Source: Blattabacterium cuenoti BPAA (GTDB taxonomy: Bacteria > Bacteroidota > Bacteroidia > Flavobacteriales > Blattabacteriaceae). From it: 64,000 bases of DNA. Below are positions 1 through 8,581 of this stretch, piece by piece (position 1 is the stretch's first letter; each line of letters opens with the position of its first letter). A model generated the notes under the pieces. The model was not told where the DNA came from. It saw only the letters and a program-made list of their open reading frames with translations, and did not search any database. The DNA is taken from assembly GCF_000348805.1 (NCBI RefSeq), contig NC_020510.1, positions 558,001 to 622,000 on the forward strand, in the 5' to 3' direction. The translations under genes and the position numbers were made by a program.

Positions 1-31
1 GATAAAAACTATACTAATATGAAAAATTATA

Positions 32-568
32 TTATTTAATAGGAAAAGTCCCACTAATGTTTTTTAATCTAATTTTTTTTAAATCTTCAGAAGCTTCTAT
101 TCCATTCGTTGCATGCAGTATAATTTCATTTGAGTGAGATATGATTGTTGTATATTTTTTATTAAAAATTTTTTTTTTTCTCCTATCCCAAAATATTTCC
201 TCAGTTTTCAAAAGATCTCCTTTATAATTCATAATTTTTATATTTCCTTTAATATGGTAAAATATTTTATAGATTGATTTTACCCAATCCGCACTAATAT
301 AAGTATATTGGTTCGTATTTTGATCATAAATAAATAAATTCAACCCATTCGGAAATAAAGTATAAAAAGCATATTCTTTAATAACGGGAGAATAAATGAA
401 AAATTTTAAGAAACCTTTTTCTTTATAGAAAAGATTTGTTTTAAAAAATATGTTTTTAGGCACCTCTTTTCTATTTTTTTTTATTATAATAGGTTTTCTA
501 TTCACAACACAAGAAAATAGAACAAAACATGATAAAAAAATATAATAATGAAATTTATTACTGATTAT
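32..568 (-). CDS. lptC: LPS export lipoprotein LptC-like protein, non-canonical start
   Basis: Likely the membrane-anchored periplasmic LptC that links the LptBFG ABC transporter to LptA for LPS transport. The body reads like flavobacterial LptC: a 'SPVIKEYAFYTLFPNGL' segment, then 'IYDQN', 'SADWVKSIY', 'KGNIKI', 'LLKTEEIFWDRRKKKIF' and the terminal 'LKNISGTFPIK'. The first conventional in-frame start (GTG at 505) would leave a protein without an export signal. The frame stays open upstream and encodes a lipoprotein signal with the lipobox 'VLFSC' just before that GTG. No ATG, GTG or TTG exists in the upstream part; candidates are ATA at 568-566 or ATC at 565-563, giving about 178 residues. 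The gene is divergent from tRNA-Phe. Family assignment is good; the exact start is inference. Confidence 0.75.
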   Translation of the reverse strand: MISNKFHYYIFLSCFVLFSCVVNRKPIIIKKNRKEVPKNIFFKTNLFYKEKGFLKFFIYSPVIKEYAFYTLFPNGLNLFIYDQNTNQYTYISADWVKSIYKIFYHIKGNIKIMNYKGDLLKTEEIFWDRRKKKIFNKKYTTIISHSNEIILHATNGIEASEDLKKIRLKNISGTFPIK

Positions 569-575
569 TTTATTG

Positions 576-583
576 TACTTTTG
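576..583 (+). promoter_or_regulatory. -7 promoter element for tRNA-Phe
   Basis: TACTTTTG is an exact match to the Bacteroidetes -7 consensus TAnnTTTG and lies 16 bases before the tRNA-Phe gene. No clear TTG -33 element is seen at the usual spacing, so this is a plausible but not proven promoter. Confidence 0.45.
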
Positions 584-598
584 TTTTTATATTTTTTG

Positions 599-671
599 GG
601 TATCTTAGCTCAGTAGGTAGAGCAAAGGACTGAAAATCCTTGTGTCCCCGGTTCGATTCCGGGAGATACCA
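599..671 (+). tRNA. tRNA-Phe (GAA)
   Basis: Full cloverleaf. The acceptor stem GGTATCT pairs with AGATACC and is followed by A73. The anticodon stem AAGGA/TCCTT encloses loop CTGAAAA with anticodon GAA at 632-634. The T arm has GGTTCGATTCC. CCA is not encoded. It sits alone between the divergent lptC and the 3' end of ompH. Confidence 0.97.
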
Positions 672-693
672 CTTATCATCGCATACTTGTTAC

Positions 694-1215
694 TTACTTC
701 TTAGTTATTAGTATTCCTAATTCTCTTTTCACGGCTTCAGTAATATCCTCTCCTTTATTTACTAGAACTCCTTTTCCAGGACTGCAATCATCAACTCTCA
801 TAATATTTTTATCTTTATCTATTACTTTATGAATGGCTTTCTCTATTTTTGCGTATATAGGATTTAATAGTTTATTTTGCATTTTCGTTAAATCATCTGC
901 CGCTGTTTTTTGATAGGCATGAGCTCTTGCCTGTAAAATTACTAGTTCTTTTTTAAGAATTGGATTTCTATTTTTTTGAAATTTTTCTACTTTTAGATGA
1001 AATTCTTTTGCTAATTTATCTAAAATATTTTCATGAATTTTACTAATTCTATTCAATTCTTTTTGAGCCGTAGAAAATTCTGGCATTTTTTCTATCAAAG
1101 CCATGCTATTAAGACAAACTATTTTATTATGATTATAACATTCCTTAGAATATAAAAAATGATCCCCGAATAAGAATAGAAATAATAGAAAATAAAAAAT
1201 AGTATTTTTTTTCAT
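694..1215 (-). CDS. OmpH/Skp family periplasmic chaperone
   Basis: A 173-residue secreted protein that should bind unfolded outer-membrane proteins in the periplasm and hand them to the BAM complex. Residues 1-24 form a classical signal peptide (MKKN, a hydrophobic core, then the 'YSKE' junction). The rest is a charged, helix-forming segment rich in K, E and Q ('MPEFSTAQKELNRISK') and fits the coiled-coil tentacles of Skp. Length agrees with the family (about 160-190). It lies 30 bases downstream of bamA on the same strand, the usual flavobacterial order uppS-bamA-ompH. Free-living flavobacteria often carry two ompH copies in tandem; only one is seen here. Confidence 0.88.
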   Translation of the reverse strand: MKKNTIFYFLLFLFLFGDHFLYSKECYNHNKIVCLNSMALIEKMPEFSTAQKELNRISKIHENILDKLAKEFHLKVEKFQKNRNPILKKELVILQARAHAYQKTAADDLTKMQNKLLNPIYAKIEKAIHKVIDKDKNIMRVDDCSPGKGVLVNKGEDITEAVKRELGILITKK

Positions 1216-1245
1216 ATGTTTTTTTATGTTTTTATTCGTATTAAA

Positions 1246-3753
1246 TTACAAATCTTTTCCTATTATAAAATGTGTTTTCCATTTTGATGTCCTTAACCCA
1301 TGATGAACAATATCATGATCTATAGGATATCCAAAATCTATCCCTAAAAAACCGATTGGAGGAAAAAACAAACGAAATCCAAATCCAAAAGATTTATTTA
1401 GAATTAATGGATTAAATTTTTGATAAGAATCACTAATATTTCCTCCTTCCATAAAACAAGTTGTCCAAACTTTTAAAGTTGATAAATTCTTAATTAAATA
1501 ACGAATCTCTAAAATAAGTTTATTATAAATTTTACCTCCATTGTTAAAAAGGAAATCTTTTGAAGAGTATCCTTTTAATGGAATATGATCAAGATCATAG
1601 AATTTTGATTCTAATAAATTACTATATCCTCCACCCATATAAAATTTTTGAAACGAAAATAATTCTTTTGAATCATTATATTGTCCTAAATAACCTAATT
1701 CTCCTCCTGTTTTCAATATCATATTATTCATAATTTTCCGATACCAAAAGAAAATAATTTTTAATTTAAAATATTCTATCCATTCCTTATGATTTTTAAT
1801 CATTACGGAATATGGAAGAGTAAATACACTATTCAATTCCATATTTGATCCTTGAAATGGAAAAATCATGTCCGGCTTCGTTGAAAATCTTTGTAATGAA
1901 ATTAAATAACTGAGGTTATTGATTTTCCGTTTTTGATCTAATTCAGAAGAATTTTCCTTTTTATAAATAAATGTTTCATAATCTATAGATGTTAAAATTT
2001 TAGAATACGGATCTAAAAAAACTAAAGACTTATTTAAATCAACAGAAATACCTATTTTTTTTAAAAATGACTTTTCTTCATGTGATATTTTAGTATCATT
2101 ATGTAATACTTGATATAAGAAATCTAAATCCTCTTTGTTTTCTATTTTTTTTGTAGAATATTTGCTTTTCAAAGTAAGAGAAGTAGGATGGTTTTTTTCT
2201 ATCCAAGGTTCTGTCAAAGAAAATCCATAAGATGTAAAATCTTTTCCTAATTGACTTTGAATAATTAATTTTTGTCCCTCTCCTTGAGGAATAGGATTCC
2301 TTAAATTACACTTAAGAATATTTCGAATAGAAAAATTTCCAAAATTTAACTTAAAATTTCCAATAATTTTTCTAAAATCTTTTCCTCCAAATCCTCCATG
2401 AAACTGAAATTCATTAGTATTTTTTTCTAAAACATGCCATTCTATGTCTATTAATCCATTTTTTTTGTTTGGTTTGATTTCATAATATATTTTTTCAAAA
2501 AGATTTAAATTCTCTAAATGTAATAAACTATATTTAATTTTATCAATAGAAAAAAGATCTCCCGGATATGTTTTTAATTCTCTTCTAATAACATGATCTT
2601 TAGTTATCGAATTCCCTAATATGACAACTTTGTTTATGTATACAGGTTGATTTTCTTTTATTTGAATTTCCAAATCTATTTTATTATCAAAAATTTTTTT
2701 TTCTATAAAAGTAATATCCACAAATAAATAGCCTAAATTTAAATAAGCATATAGAATACTATCAGGAAAAGAAGGATTTAAAATATTTCTTTTAATCCCA
2801 ATTTGATTATAAACCTCCCCCCTTTTATAAAAAAAAATTTGATTTAATAAATCTGTTTTTAACTTTTTATTTCCTAATATATGAACGTTTTCTAAATAAT
2901 ACTTTTTTCCTTCTATGATTTTTATTTTTATTCCATAATTTCCGGATTTTTTTTTCCATACAGAATCCAAATAGACTTGAACATCAATAAAACCCATGGA
3001 TTTATATTGATTCATAATATTTTTTAGATCGTTTCTTACATTTTCTTGAACAAAAAGAGGTTTTTTGATTATAGAAATCCATTCTTTTTGAGTTTTACTA
3101 CTCATTATGTTAAGTAATTCTTTATCTTGAATGGTTTGATTTCCATCAAATAATATTTCTTCTATTTCAATTTTTTTTCCTTTATCTATATCTAAACAGA
3201 GTACGTTTTTATTGTTATGATTCTTGTTGATTTTACTTTTTATATCAATTTCATGATATCCTTTTTTTATATAATGATCTTGGATCTCATTCTTGACAGT
3301 CTGAATCAGATCACCAGAAATTTTATCTCCAATTTTTATTTTTTTTATAGTAGAAAATTGATTTTTTTGAATTCCTTTTACTTTTATTTCATGAATTTCT
3401 TCTAAATCTTCCAATTCAAAAAATAAATCAATTTCATTTTTATACAGATTTTTTTTATAAATGGATATTTTTCTAAAAAGATTACTCTTCCACAATTTTC
3501 TTATAGCATGATCCGTTTTGATTCCATAATTATCAACTGATTCTCCAGGAGAAATTCCTGATAATTCAGAAATAAAACGACTATCATATTTTGTTTTTCC
3601 TATAACATGTATTTTTTTTACAATAAAAAAAATATTTTTATCCTTTGTAATAGAAGAAATTTCATTGTTAACAGGAAATGAGTACACTTTTTGTAGTTGC
3701 ATTATTATTATCAATAAATAAAAAATGATGCTTATAAAGATGTTTTTTTTCAT
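1246..3753 (-). CDS. bamA: Outer membrane protein assembly factor BamA
   Basis: Central Omp85 component of the BAM complex, which inserts beta-barrel proteins into the outer membrane. The 835-residue length is normal for Bacteroidetes. It begins with a signal peptide (hydrophobic residues 5-25, then 'YSFPVNNE'). Several POTRA domains follow (about residues 45-450), with segments such as 'VHVIGKTKYDSRFISELSG'-type starts, 'GNQTIQDKELL', 'GNKKLKTDLL' and 'GNSITKDHVIRREL'. The C-terminal 380 residues form the barrel, with the family signature region near 'PLKGYS' and a terminal strand ending 'HFIIGKDL'. It is downstream of uppS (12-base gap) and upstream of ompH, so these probably form one transcript. 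Confidence 0.95.
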   Translation of the reverse strand: MKKNIFISIIFYLLIIIMQLQKVYSFPVNNEISSITKDKNIFFIVKKIHVIGKTKYDSRFISELSGISPGESVDNYGIKTDHAIRKLWKSNLFRKISIYKKNLYKNEIDLFFELEDLEEIHEIKVKGIQKNQFSTIKKIKIGDKISGDLIQTVKNEIQDHYIKKGYHEIDIKSKINKNHNNKNVLCLDIDKGKKIEIEEILFDGNQTIQDKELLNIMSSKTQKEWISIIKKPLFVQENVRNDLKNIMNQYKSMGFIDVQVYLDSVWKKKSGNYGIKIKIIEGKKYYLENVHILGNKKLKTDLLNQIFFYKRGEVYNQIGIKRNILNPSFPDSILYAYLNLGYLFVDITFIEKKIFDNKIDLEIQIKENQPVYINKVVILGNSITKDHVIRRELKTYPGDLFSIDKIKYSLLHLENLNLFEKIYYEIKPNKKNGLIDIEWHVLEKNTNEFQFHGGFGGKDFRKIIGNFKLNFGNFSIRNILKCNLRNPIPQGEGQKLIIQSQLGKDFTSYGFSLTEPWIEKNHPTSLTLKSKYSTKKIENKEDLDFLYQVLHNDTKISHEEKSFLKKIGISVDLNKSLVFLDPYSKILTSIDYETFIYKKENSSELDQKRKINNLSYLISLQRFSTKPDMIFPFQGSNMELNSVFTLPYSVMIKNHKEWIEYFKLKIIFFWYRKIMNNMILKTGGELGYLGQYNDSKELFSFQKFYMGGGYSNLLESKFYDLDHIPLKGYSSKDFLFNNGGKIYNKLILEIRYLIKNLSTLKVWTTCFMEGGNISDSYQKFNPLILNKSFGFGFRLFFPPIGFLGIDFGYPIDHDIVHHGLRTSKWKTHFIIGKDL

Positions 3754-3765
3754 GAATGCAAAAAA

Positions 3766-4515
3766 TTATTTTACGTTTCCAAAACGACGTTTTCTTTTTT
3801 GATAATTTATTATAGCTTCGAAAAAATCTGATTTTCTAAAATCAGGCCATAAAATATTTGTAAAATATAACTCTGCATAAGCAGATTGCCAAAGTAAAAA
3901 ATTACTAATACGTTGTTCTCCACTTGTTCTGATAATTAAATCTACATCTGGAAAATCTTTAGTATACAAATGATTTTGAAAAAAAGAACAATCTATATCT
4001 TGTAATGAAAACAAACCATTGCATACTTTTTCAGCAATATTTTTTGTTGCTCTTACAATCTCTTCTCTCGAACTATAACTTAACGCTAAAATTAGCGTAA
4101 CAGATGTATTATGTTTTGTTTTTTTCATGAAAAAAAGTAATTCTTTTTGAATTTTTTCAGAAAATCTTTCGATTTTTCCTATCGTCATAATTTTCACATT
4201 TTTTTCATGAATCTCTTCTAAAGAAATTTTCAAATTAGTATGAAACAAACGCATTAAATTATCTATTTCCTGTTTAGGTCTATTCCAATTTTCTAAAGAA
4301 AAGACATATAAAGTTATATAAGGAATTCCTAATTCCTTACATCCATTTATTACATCTTTTACAGATTGTATTGCTTTTTCATGACCAAATGTTCTTAATT
4401 TTCCTCTCTTTTCAGCCCAACGACCATTTCCATCCATAATAATAGCTACATGATTAGGTATATTATTATAATTTATTTTCTCTAATAATTTTTTCATACA
4501 AAAATAAGAAAACAT
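3766..4515 (-). CDS. uppS: Isoprenyl transferase (undecaprenyl diphosphate synthase)
   Basis: Cis-prenyltransferase that extends farnesyl-PP with isopentenyl-PP to undecaprenyl-PP, the lipid carrier for peptidoglycan. The signature 'IIMDGNGRWAEKRG' with the catalytic Asp is near residues 25-38. 'LYVFSLENWNRP' and the C-terminal 'DLIIRTSGEQRISNFLLWQS' and 'WPDF' motifs are intact. The 249-residue length is normal. An alternative start at Met7 (4497) gives an N-terminus closer to homologues and is equally possible. It lies between nadK and bamA. In many free-living flavobacteria a type IX secretion gene (porG) sits between nadK and uppS; here only 31 bases remain. Confidence 0.95.
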   Translation of the reverse strand: MFSYFCMKKLLEKINYNNIPNHVAIIMDGNGRWAEKRGKLRTFGHEKAIQSVKDVINGCKELGIPYITLYVFSLENWNRPKQEIDNLMRLFHTNLKISLEEIHEKNVKIMTIGKIERFSEKIQKELLFFMKKTKHNTSVTLILALSYSSREEIVRATKNIAEKVCNGLFSLQDIDCSFFQNHLYTKDFPDVDLIIRTSGEQRISNFLLWQSAYAELYFTNILWPDFRKSDFFEAIINYQKRKRRFGNVK

Positions 4516-4546
4516 CTTTTACAAAGATAGAATAGATTTTTCACAT

Positions 4547-5437
4547 TCAATTTCGTTGGTCTATTCCCCATAAAAGTTTTTCTCTCAATGTTTTATAATA
4601 TGTATTCTTTCCTTCTTGAAGGAGATATATATAAAAAGGAGCTTTTTGTATGTATAATTCATTTTCTTGATTTAAAGAAGTTAGTCTTGTATCCATAGAT
4701 AAAGAATAAGATTTTACACGACTATGTATTTTTAAATAAACTTTTTGATGATCCGATATGATTAATGGACGTGAAAACAAATTATGTGGAGATATAGGTG
4801 TCAAAACAAAATTTTTATTTTCAGGACCAATAATAGGACCTCCACAACTTAGAGAATATCCAGTAGATCCAGTTGGAGTAGAAATAATCAATCCATCTGC
4901 CCAATAAGAAGTTAAAAATTCATTATCTATATAAGCATCTATAGTGATCATAGATACCATTTCTTTTCTAAGAATAACGATTTCGTTTAATGCGAAATTA
5001 AAAAATTTATTATGATGACCCATTATAGAGGTTTCTAACGATAATAAACTTCTTGGCATTATATGAAGTTTTTTATTAAAAATTTGATCTATTTTTTTGA
5101 CAAAAACCTCTTTATTAAAAGTCGCTAAAAAACCTAAATTACCCGTATTAACCCCAACTATAGGAATCCCAGAATCCCTAATTAATGTAATAGCGGATAA
5201 AATGGTTCCATCTCCTCCAAAAGTAAACATTAAACTAAAATCTTGAGTTATTAATTCTTTATAATGAGAAAAAACAGGAAAATCTAAATTTTTGAATTCT
5301 TCAAAGGAAGACAATATATGAAAAAATGATTTTTCAATATGGATTTCTATGGAATGACTAGATGCATAGCCCATGAACTGATTAAAATATGGTATATTTT
5401 TTTTGCAAAGTTTTTGTCCATATACGGCTATTTTCAT
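4547..5437 (-). CDS. nadK: NAD kinase
   Basis: ATP-dependent NAD kinase that makes NADP+ in the cytoplasm. The 296-residue protein contains the 'FGGDGTIL' motif (about residue 75), 'VGVNTGNLGFLA' (about 95-106), the family motif 'STPTGSTGYSLSCGGPII' and 'SPHNLFSRPLII'. All NAD-kinase hallmark residues are intact and length matches Bacteroidetes homologues. It is the first gene of the leftward nadK-uppS-bamA-ompH series and diverges from the GHMP kinase gene across a 136-base intergenic region that should hold promoters for both sides. Confidence 0.95.
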   Translation of the reverse strand: MKIAVYGQKLCKKNIPYFNQFMGYASSHSIEIHIEKSFFHILSSFEEFKNLDFPVFSHYKELITQDFSLMFTFGGDGTILSAITLIRDSGIPIVGVNTGNLGFLATFNKEVFVKKIDQIFNKKLHIMPRSLLSLETSIMGHHNKFFNFALNEIVILRKEMVSMITIDAYIDNEFLTSYWADGLIISTPTGSTGYSLSCGGPIIGPENKNFVLTPISPHNLFSRPLIISDHQKVYLKIHSRVKSYSLSMDTRLTSLNQENELYIQKAPFYIYLLQEGKNTYYKTLREKLLWGIDQRN

Positions 5438-5573
5438 TTGAAATATTTTCTTAACAACAAATTGAAAGATTTACGAAATTAGTTGTTTTATTATGATGAT
5501 TATGTTTAATCAAGTAAAATAAATAGTTTTTATTATAAATTTGTGTTTCTGAGAAAATAAAAAAAAACATAAA

Positions 5574-6499
5574 ATGAAAGAATCTTTGTTTCCCGCAAAA
5601 GTATTGTTATTTGGAGAATATGGAATTTTGAAAAATTCAAGTGGACTTTCTATTCCTCATGAGATTTACAAAGGTACTTTAAAAATTTATTCTAATTTCA
5701 ATAAAAATATTTTACGTTCCAATTATGAAATTAAGAAATTTTATAATTTTTTATCTATTTTGGAAAAAAAAAACAAATTTCAACAAAACTAAATTTAAAG
5801 AAATTAAATCAAGATATCCAAAATGGAATATTTTTTCATTCAAATATTCCTCAAGGATATGGAGTGGGAAGCTCTGGAGCATTAGTCGCTGCTATTTATG
5901 ATAAATACACAAAAAATAAATTAAAAGGATGTTTGAAAACAAATCTTATAATATTAAAAAAAATATTCAGCCAAATGGAATCTTTTTTTCATGGTAAAAG
6001 TTCTGGAATAGATCCTTTGATTTGTTATTTAAACCAACCTTTACTCATTCGATCCGAAACCGATATTTCTATAATCGGTATACCAAAAAAACATCAAGGA
6101 AAAGGAGCTGTTTTTTTATTAAATTCTGGAATTCCTAGTAAAACTGATTCTATGATTCAATTTTTTTTTAGAAAATTGAAACAGGATAATTTCAAAAAAA
6201 TTTTATTTTTAGAATTTATAAAATATAATGAAAAATGTATTGAATCTTTTTTAAAAGAAGATTTTAAAATTTTGTTAGAAAATGTTAAATTTTTATCTAT
6301 TTGGGTTTTGAATCATTTTCGTCCCATGATTTCTAAAAACTTTTTGAAAATATGGGAGGATGGAATATTTAATAATATTTATTATTTAAAATTATGTGGT
6401 TCTGGAGGAGGAGGTTTCCTTTTAGGTTTTACACCAAATTATGACTTATCCAGAAAAGAATTGAAAAAATACACCATGGAAGTCCTTTTTCGTTTTTAA
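5574..6499 (+). pseudogene. GHMP kinase (mevalonate-kinase-like), frameshifted at a poly(A) tract
   Basis: Two reading frames form one GHMP kinase. The first (5574-5792) carries the N-terminal motif 'PAKVLLFGEYGILKNSSGL'. The second carries the ATP-binding motif 'IPQGYGVGSSGALVAA' and the C-terminal 'LKLCGSGGGGFLLGF'. The frames join inside a run of ten A at 5764-5773. Eleven A would give a continuous 308-residue protein in which the second frame reads 'QISTKLNLKKLNQDIQNGI' right after the run. Free-living flavobacteria carry this kinase next to the same pseudouridine synthase and aroQ, where it is taken as mevalonate kinase. It is either inactivated or rescued by polymerase slippage at the A-run. 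No other damage is visible, which favours a recent change, rescue, or a sequencing error. Confidence 0.8.
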
Positions 6500-6511
6500 T
6501 TCATTTTTTTT

Positions 6512-7228
6512 ATGCATCATAAAATTAGATTAAATCATTACTTGTCCAATGCAGGAATTTCTTCCAGAAGAAAAGCGGATAAACTTATTCAATCTGGAGC
6601 AATAGAAGTCAATGGAAAACCGGTTTTCAAATTAGGAACTGTAATTCATACAGATGATATTGTTAAATTTCATGGATCAAAAATTAAATCTAAAAATAAA
6701 ATTTATATACTACTCAATAAACCTAAAGGTTTTATTACTACTACAAAAGATCAATTTAACAGAAAAACAGTCATGAATTTAATTCCCTGTCTATCTGAAT
6801 ATAGAATTTTTCCTGTAGGAAGATTAGATTTTTATACTACAGGAGTTTTACTTCTAACAAATGACGGGTATATAGCTGAAAAATTGACTCATCCTAAATA
6901 TCATATAAAAAAAATATATCATGTATCATTAAATAAAAAAATTAAAAGTGAAGATTTAGATCAAATAAGAAAAGAGAAAATTTATCTAAAAGAAGGAAAA
7001 GTAAAAGTTTGTTTTGTAAAAAACAAAAAAAACGCTAAAAATCAAATAGAAATCGGATTATCCATAGGATGGAATCGAGTCATTAAACGAATATTTAAAA
7101 AACTAAATTATAAAGTTATTCGATTAGATCGAATTAATTTTGGTGGACTTTCCAAAAAAAATCTTAAAATAGGAAATTGGTGTTTTTTAAATAAAGAAGA
7201 AATAGAAAATATTGTTACTAAATCATAA
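6512..7228 (+). CDS. Pseudouridine synthase, RsuA/RluB/RluF family
   Basis: rRNA pseudouridine synthase of 238 residues. Residues 1-60 are an S4 RNA-binding domain ('IRLNHYLSNAGISSRRKAD', then 'AIEVNGKPV'). The catalytic domain follows with 'LLNKPKGFITTTKD' and the signature 'FPVGRLDFYTTGVLLLTNDG', whose Asp (about residue 109) is the catalytic nucleophile. The exact rRNA position cannot be read from the sequence. The gene starts 12 bases after the GHMP kinase and ends just before aroQ, so the three are probably co-transcribed. Confidence 0.9.
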   Translation: MHHKIRLNHYLSNAGISSRRKADKLIQSGAIEVNGKPVFKLGTVIHTDDIVKFHGSKIKSKNKIYILLNKPKGFITTTKDQFNRKTVMNLIPCLSEYRIFPVGRLDFYTTGVLLLTNDGYIAEKLTHPKYHIKKIYHVSLNKKIKSEDLDQIRKEKIYLKEGKVKVCFVKNKKNAKNQIEIGLSIGWNRVIKRIFKKLNYKVIRLDRINFGGLSKKNLKIGNWCFLNKEEIENIVTKS

Positions 7229-7235
7229 TTTTTTC

Positions 7236-7658
7236 ATGAAAAAAATAATTATTATTAATGGTCCTAATTTAAATCTTTTAGGAACTAGGGAACCTGAATT
7301 ATACGGAAATGAAAATTTTTTAGATTATATCAAAAAATTAAGAAAAAAACTGTCTTCTAATATAGAAATAATTTATTATCAAAATAATAGTGAGGGAAAA
7401 ATTATAGATATCCTACATTCTGTAGGATTCAAATCGGATGGAATTGTTCTAAACGCAGGAGCTTATACTCACACTTCTATAGGCATTGCTGATGCCATCA
7501 AATCTATTTCTTCTCCTGTTATAGAAGTTCATATCTCTAATATTTATTCCAGAGAATCTTTTAGAAAAAAATCGTTTCTTTCTCCTGTTTGTCACGGAAC
7601 AATTTTTGGTTTTGGATTAAAATCTTATGAATTAGGAATAATGAGTTTTTTTTTATAA
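7236..7658 (+). CDS. aroQ: 3-dehydroquinate dehydratase, type II
   Basis: Third step of the shikimate pathway: 3-dehydroquinate to 3-dehydroshikimate. From ATG 7236 the protein has 140 residues and begins 'MKKIIIINGPNLNLLGTREP', the type II signature with the Asn and Arg of the active-site lid. The catalytic Tyr lies in 'PELYG', and 'LNAGAYTHTS', 'EVHISNIYSRESFR' and 'GFGLKSYELGI' are conserved. An earlier in-frame ATG at 7212 would add eight residues and overlap the upstream gene; the family N-terminus favours 7236. Its presence implies that aromatic amino-acid or chorismate supply is retained, in line with menD in this window. Confidence 0.95.
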   Translation: MKKIIIINGPNLNLLGTREPELYGNENFLDYIKKLRKKLSSNIEIIYYQNNSEGKIIDILHSVGFKSDGIVLNAGAYTHTSIGIADAIKSISSPVIEVHISNIYSRESFRKKSFLSPVCHGTIFGFGLKSYELGIMSFFL

Positions 7659-7733
7659 AGAAGGCCACTAATAAAAAAAACATATTTATTATTCAGGAAA
7701 AGAATCAATCAAAAACTAATTGATAAACTACTT

Positions 7734-8528
7734 TTAAATTTTACATAAAAAATTTTCATGATTAAAATCAAATTTAGAAAGCCACTTTCCTAATATTTCT
7801 ATAAATATTTTTGGATGTTCCATCATAGGAACATGTCCACATTTATCTATCCAATGTAATTCTGAATGAGGTAATAATCTGTGAAATTCTTTTGCTACTT
7901 CTGGGGGGGTTACATTATCTTGTTTACCCCAAATTAAACAAATAGGTTGATGAATCATAGATAAATCTTTGGACATATTATATTTCATAGCGCTTTTTGC
8001 AATATATAAAGTTTTAATTCCTTTTTTTTTATCATTTACAATATGAAAAACTTCATCTACTAATTCTTTAGTCGCTATATTAGGATTATAAAATACTTCT
8101 TGTGATTTTTTTCTGATATATTCATAATTTTCTCTTTTAGGAAAAGCATCTCCAAAAGCTTTTTCAAATAATCCAGAACTTCCTGTTAAAACCAAAGAAT
8201 GAACTAAATCTATTTTTTTTTTTGCTATGATTAAAGCAATGTGTCCTCCAATAGAATTTCCTATTAAAGTAGCTTTTTTAACTCCTATTTCTATTAAAAA
8301 TTGGATTACATGCTGAGAAATGTTAAAAATATTAGTCAAAAACAATGGCATATTATAAAAAGGTAATGAAGGAATGATAACTTGATAACCTTTTTTTGGA
8401 AAAAAATCCAAAATAGCTTTGAAATTACTTAATCCTCCCATTAATCCATGAAGCAAAATCAAAGGATGACCTTCCCCTTTTTTTATATGAGGAAATTTGT
8501 TTTTATTATTATCAATAATATGAAACAT
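7734..8528 (-). CDS. Alpha/beta-fold hydrolase
   Basis: A 264-residue soluble hydrolase. The oxyanion region is 'LILLHGLMGGLSNF' (residues 24-37), the nucleophile elbow is 'LIGNSIGGHIAL' with Ser near 93, the acid is the Asp in 'IWGKQDNVTPP', and the His lies in 'DKCGHVPMMEHP'. The triad is therefore complete. The substrate cannot be told. A MenH-like role in menaquinone synthesis is conceivable because menD is present, but the family is too broad to decide. It sits upstream of a conserved rnc-fabF-acpP block transcribed in the same direction and converges with aroQ. Confidence 0.85.
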   Translation of the reverse strand: MFHIIDNNKNKFPHIKKGEGHPLILLHGLMGGLSNFKAILDFFPKKGYQVIIPSLPFYNMPLFLTNIFNISQHVIQFLIEIGVKKATLIGNSIGGHIALIIAKKKIDLVHSLVLTGSSGLFEKAFGDAFPKRENYEYIRKKSQEVFYNPNIATKELVDEVFHIVNDKKKGIKTLYIAKSAMKYNMSKDLSMIHQPICLIWGKQDNVTPPEVAKEFHRLLPHSELHWIDKCGHVPMMEHPKIFIEILGKWLSKFDFNHENFLCKI

Positions 8529-8581
8529 AATATCATAACGATTTTATTTTTTTTATTTTGTGTCTGTTTTAAAGTCTTTTT

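Noticed and set aside
7704-7724. Terminator between aroQ and the hydrolase gene
   Set aside because: A 6-bp inverted repeat (ATCAAT/ATTGAT) is present, but no T-run follows on either strand.
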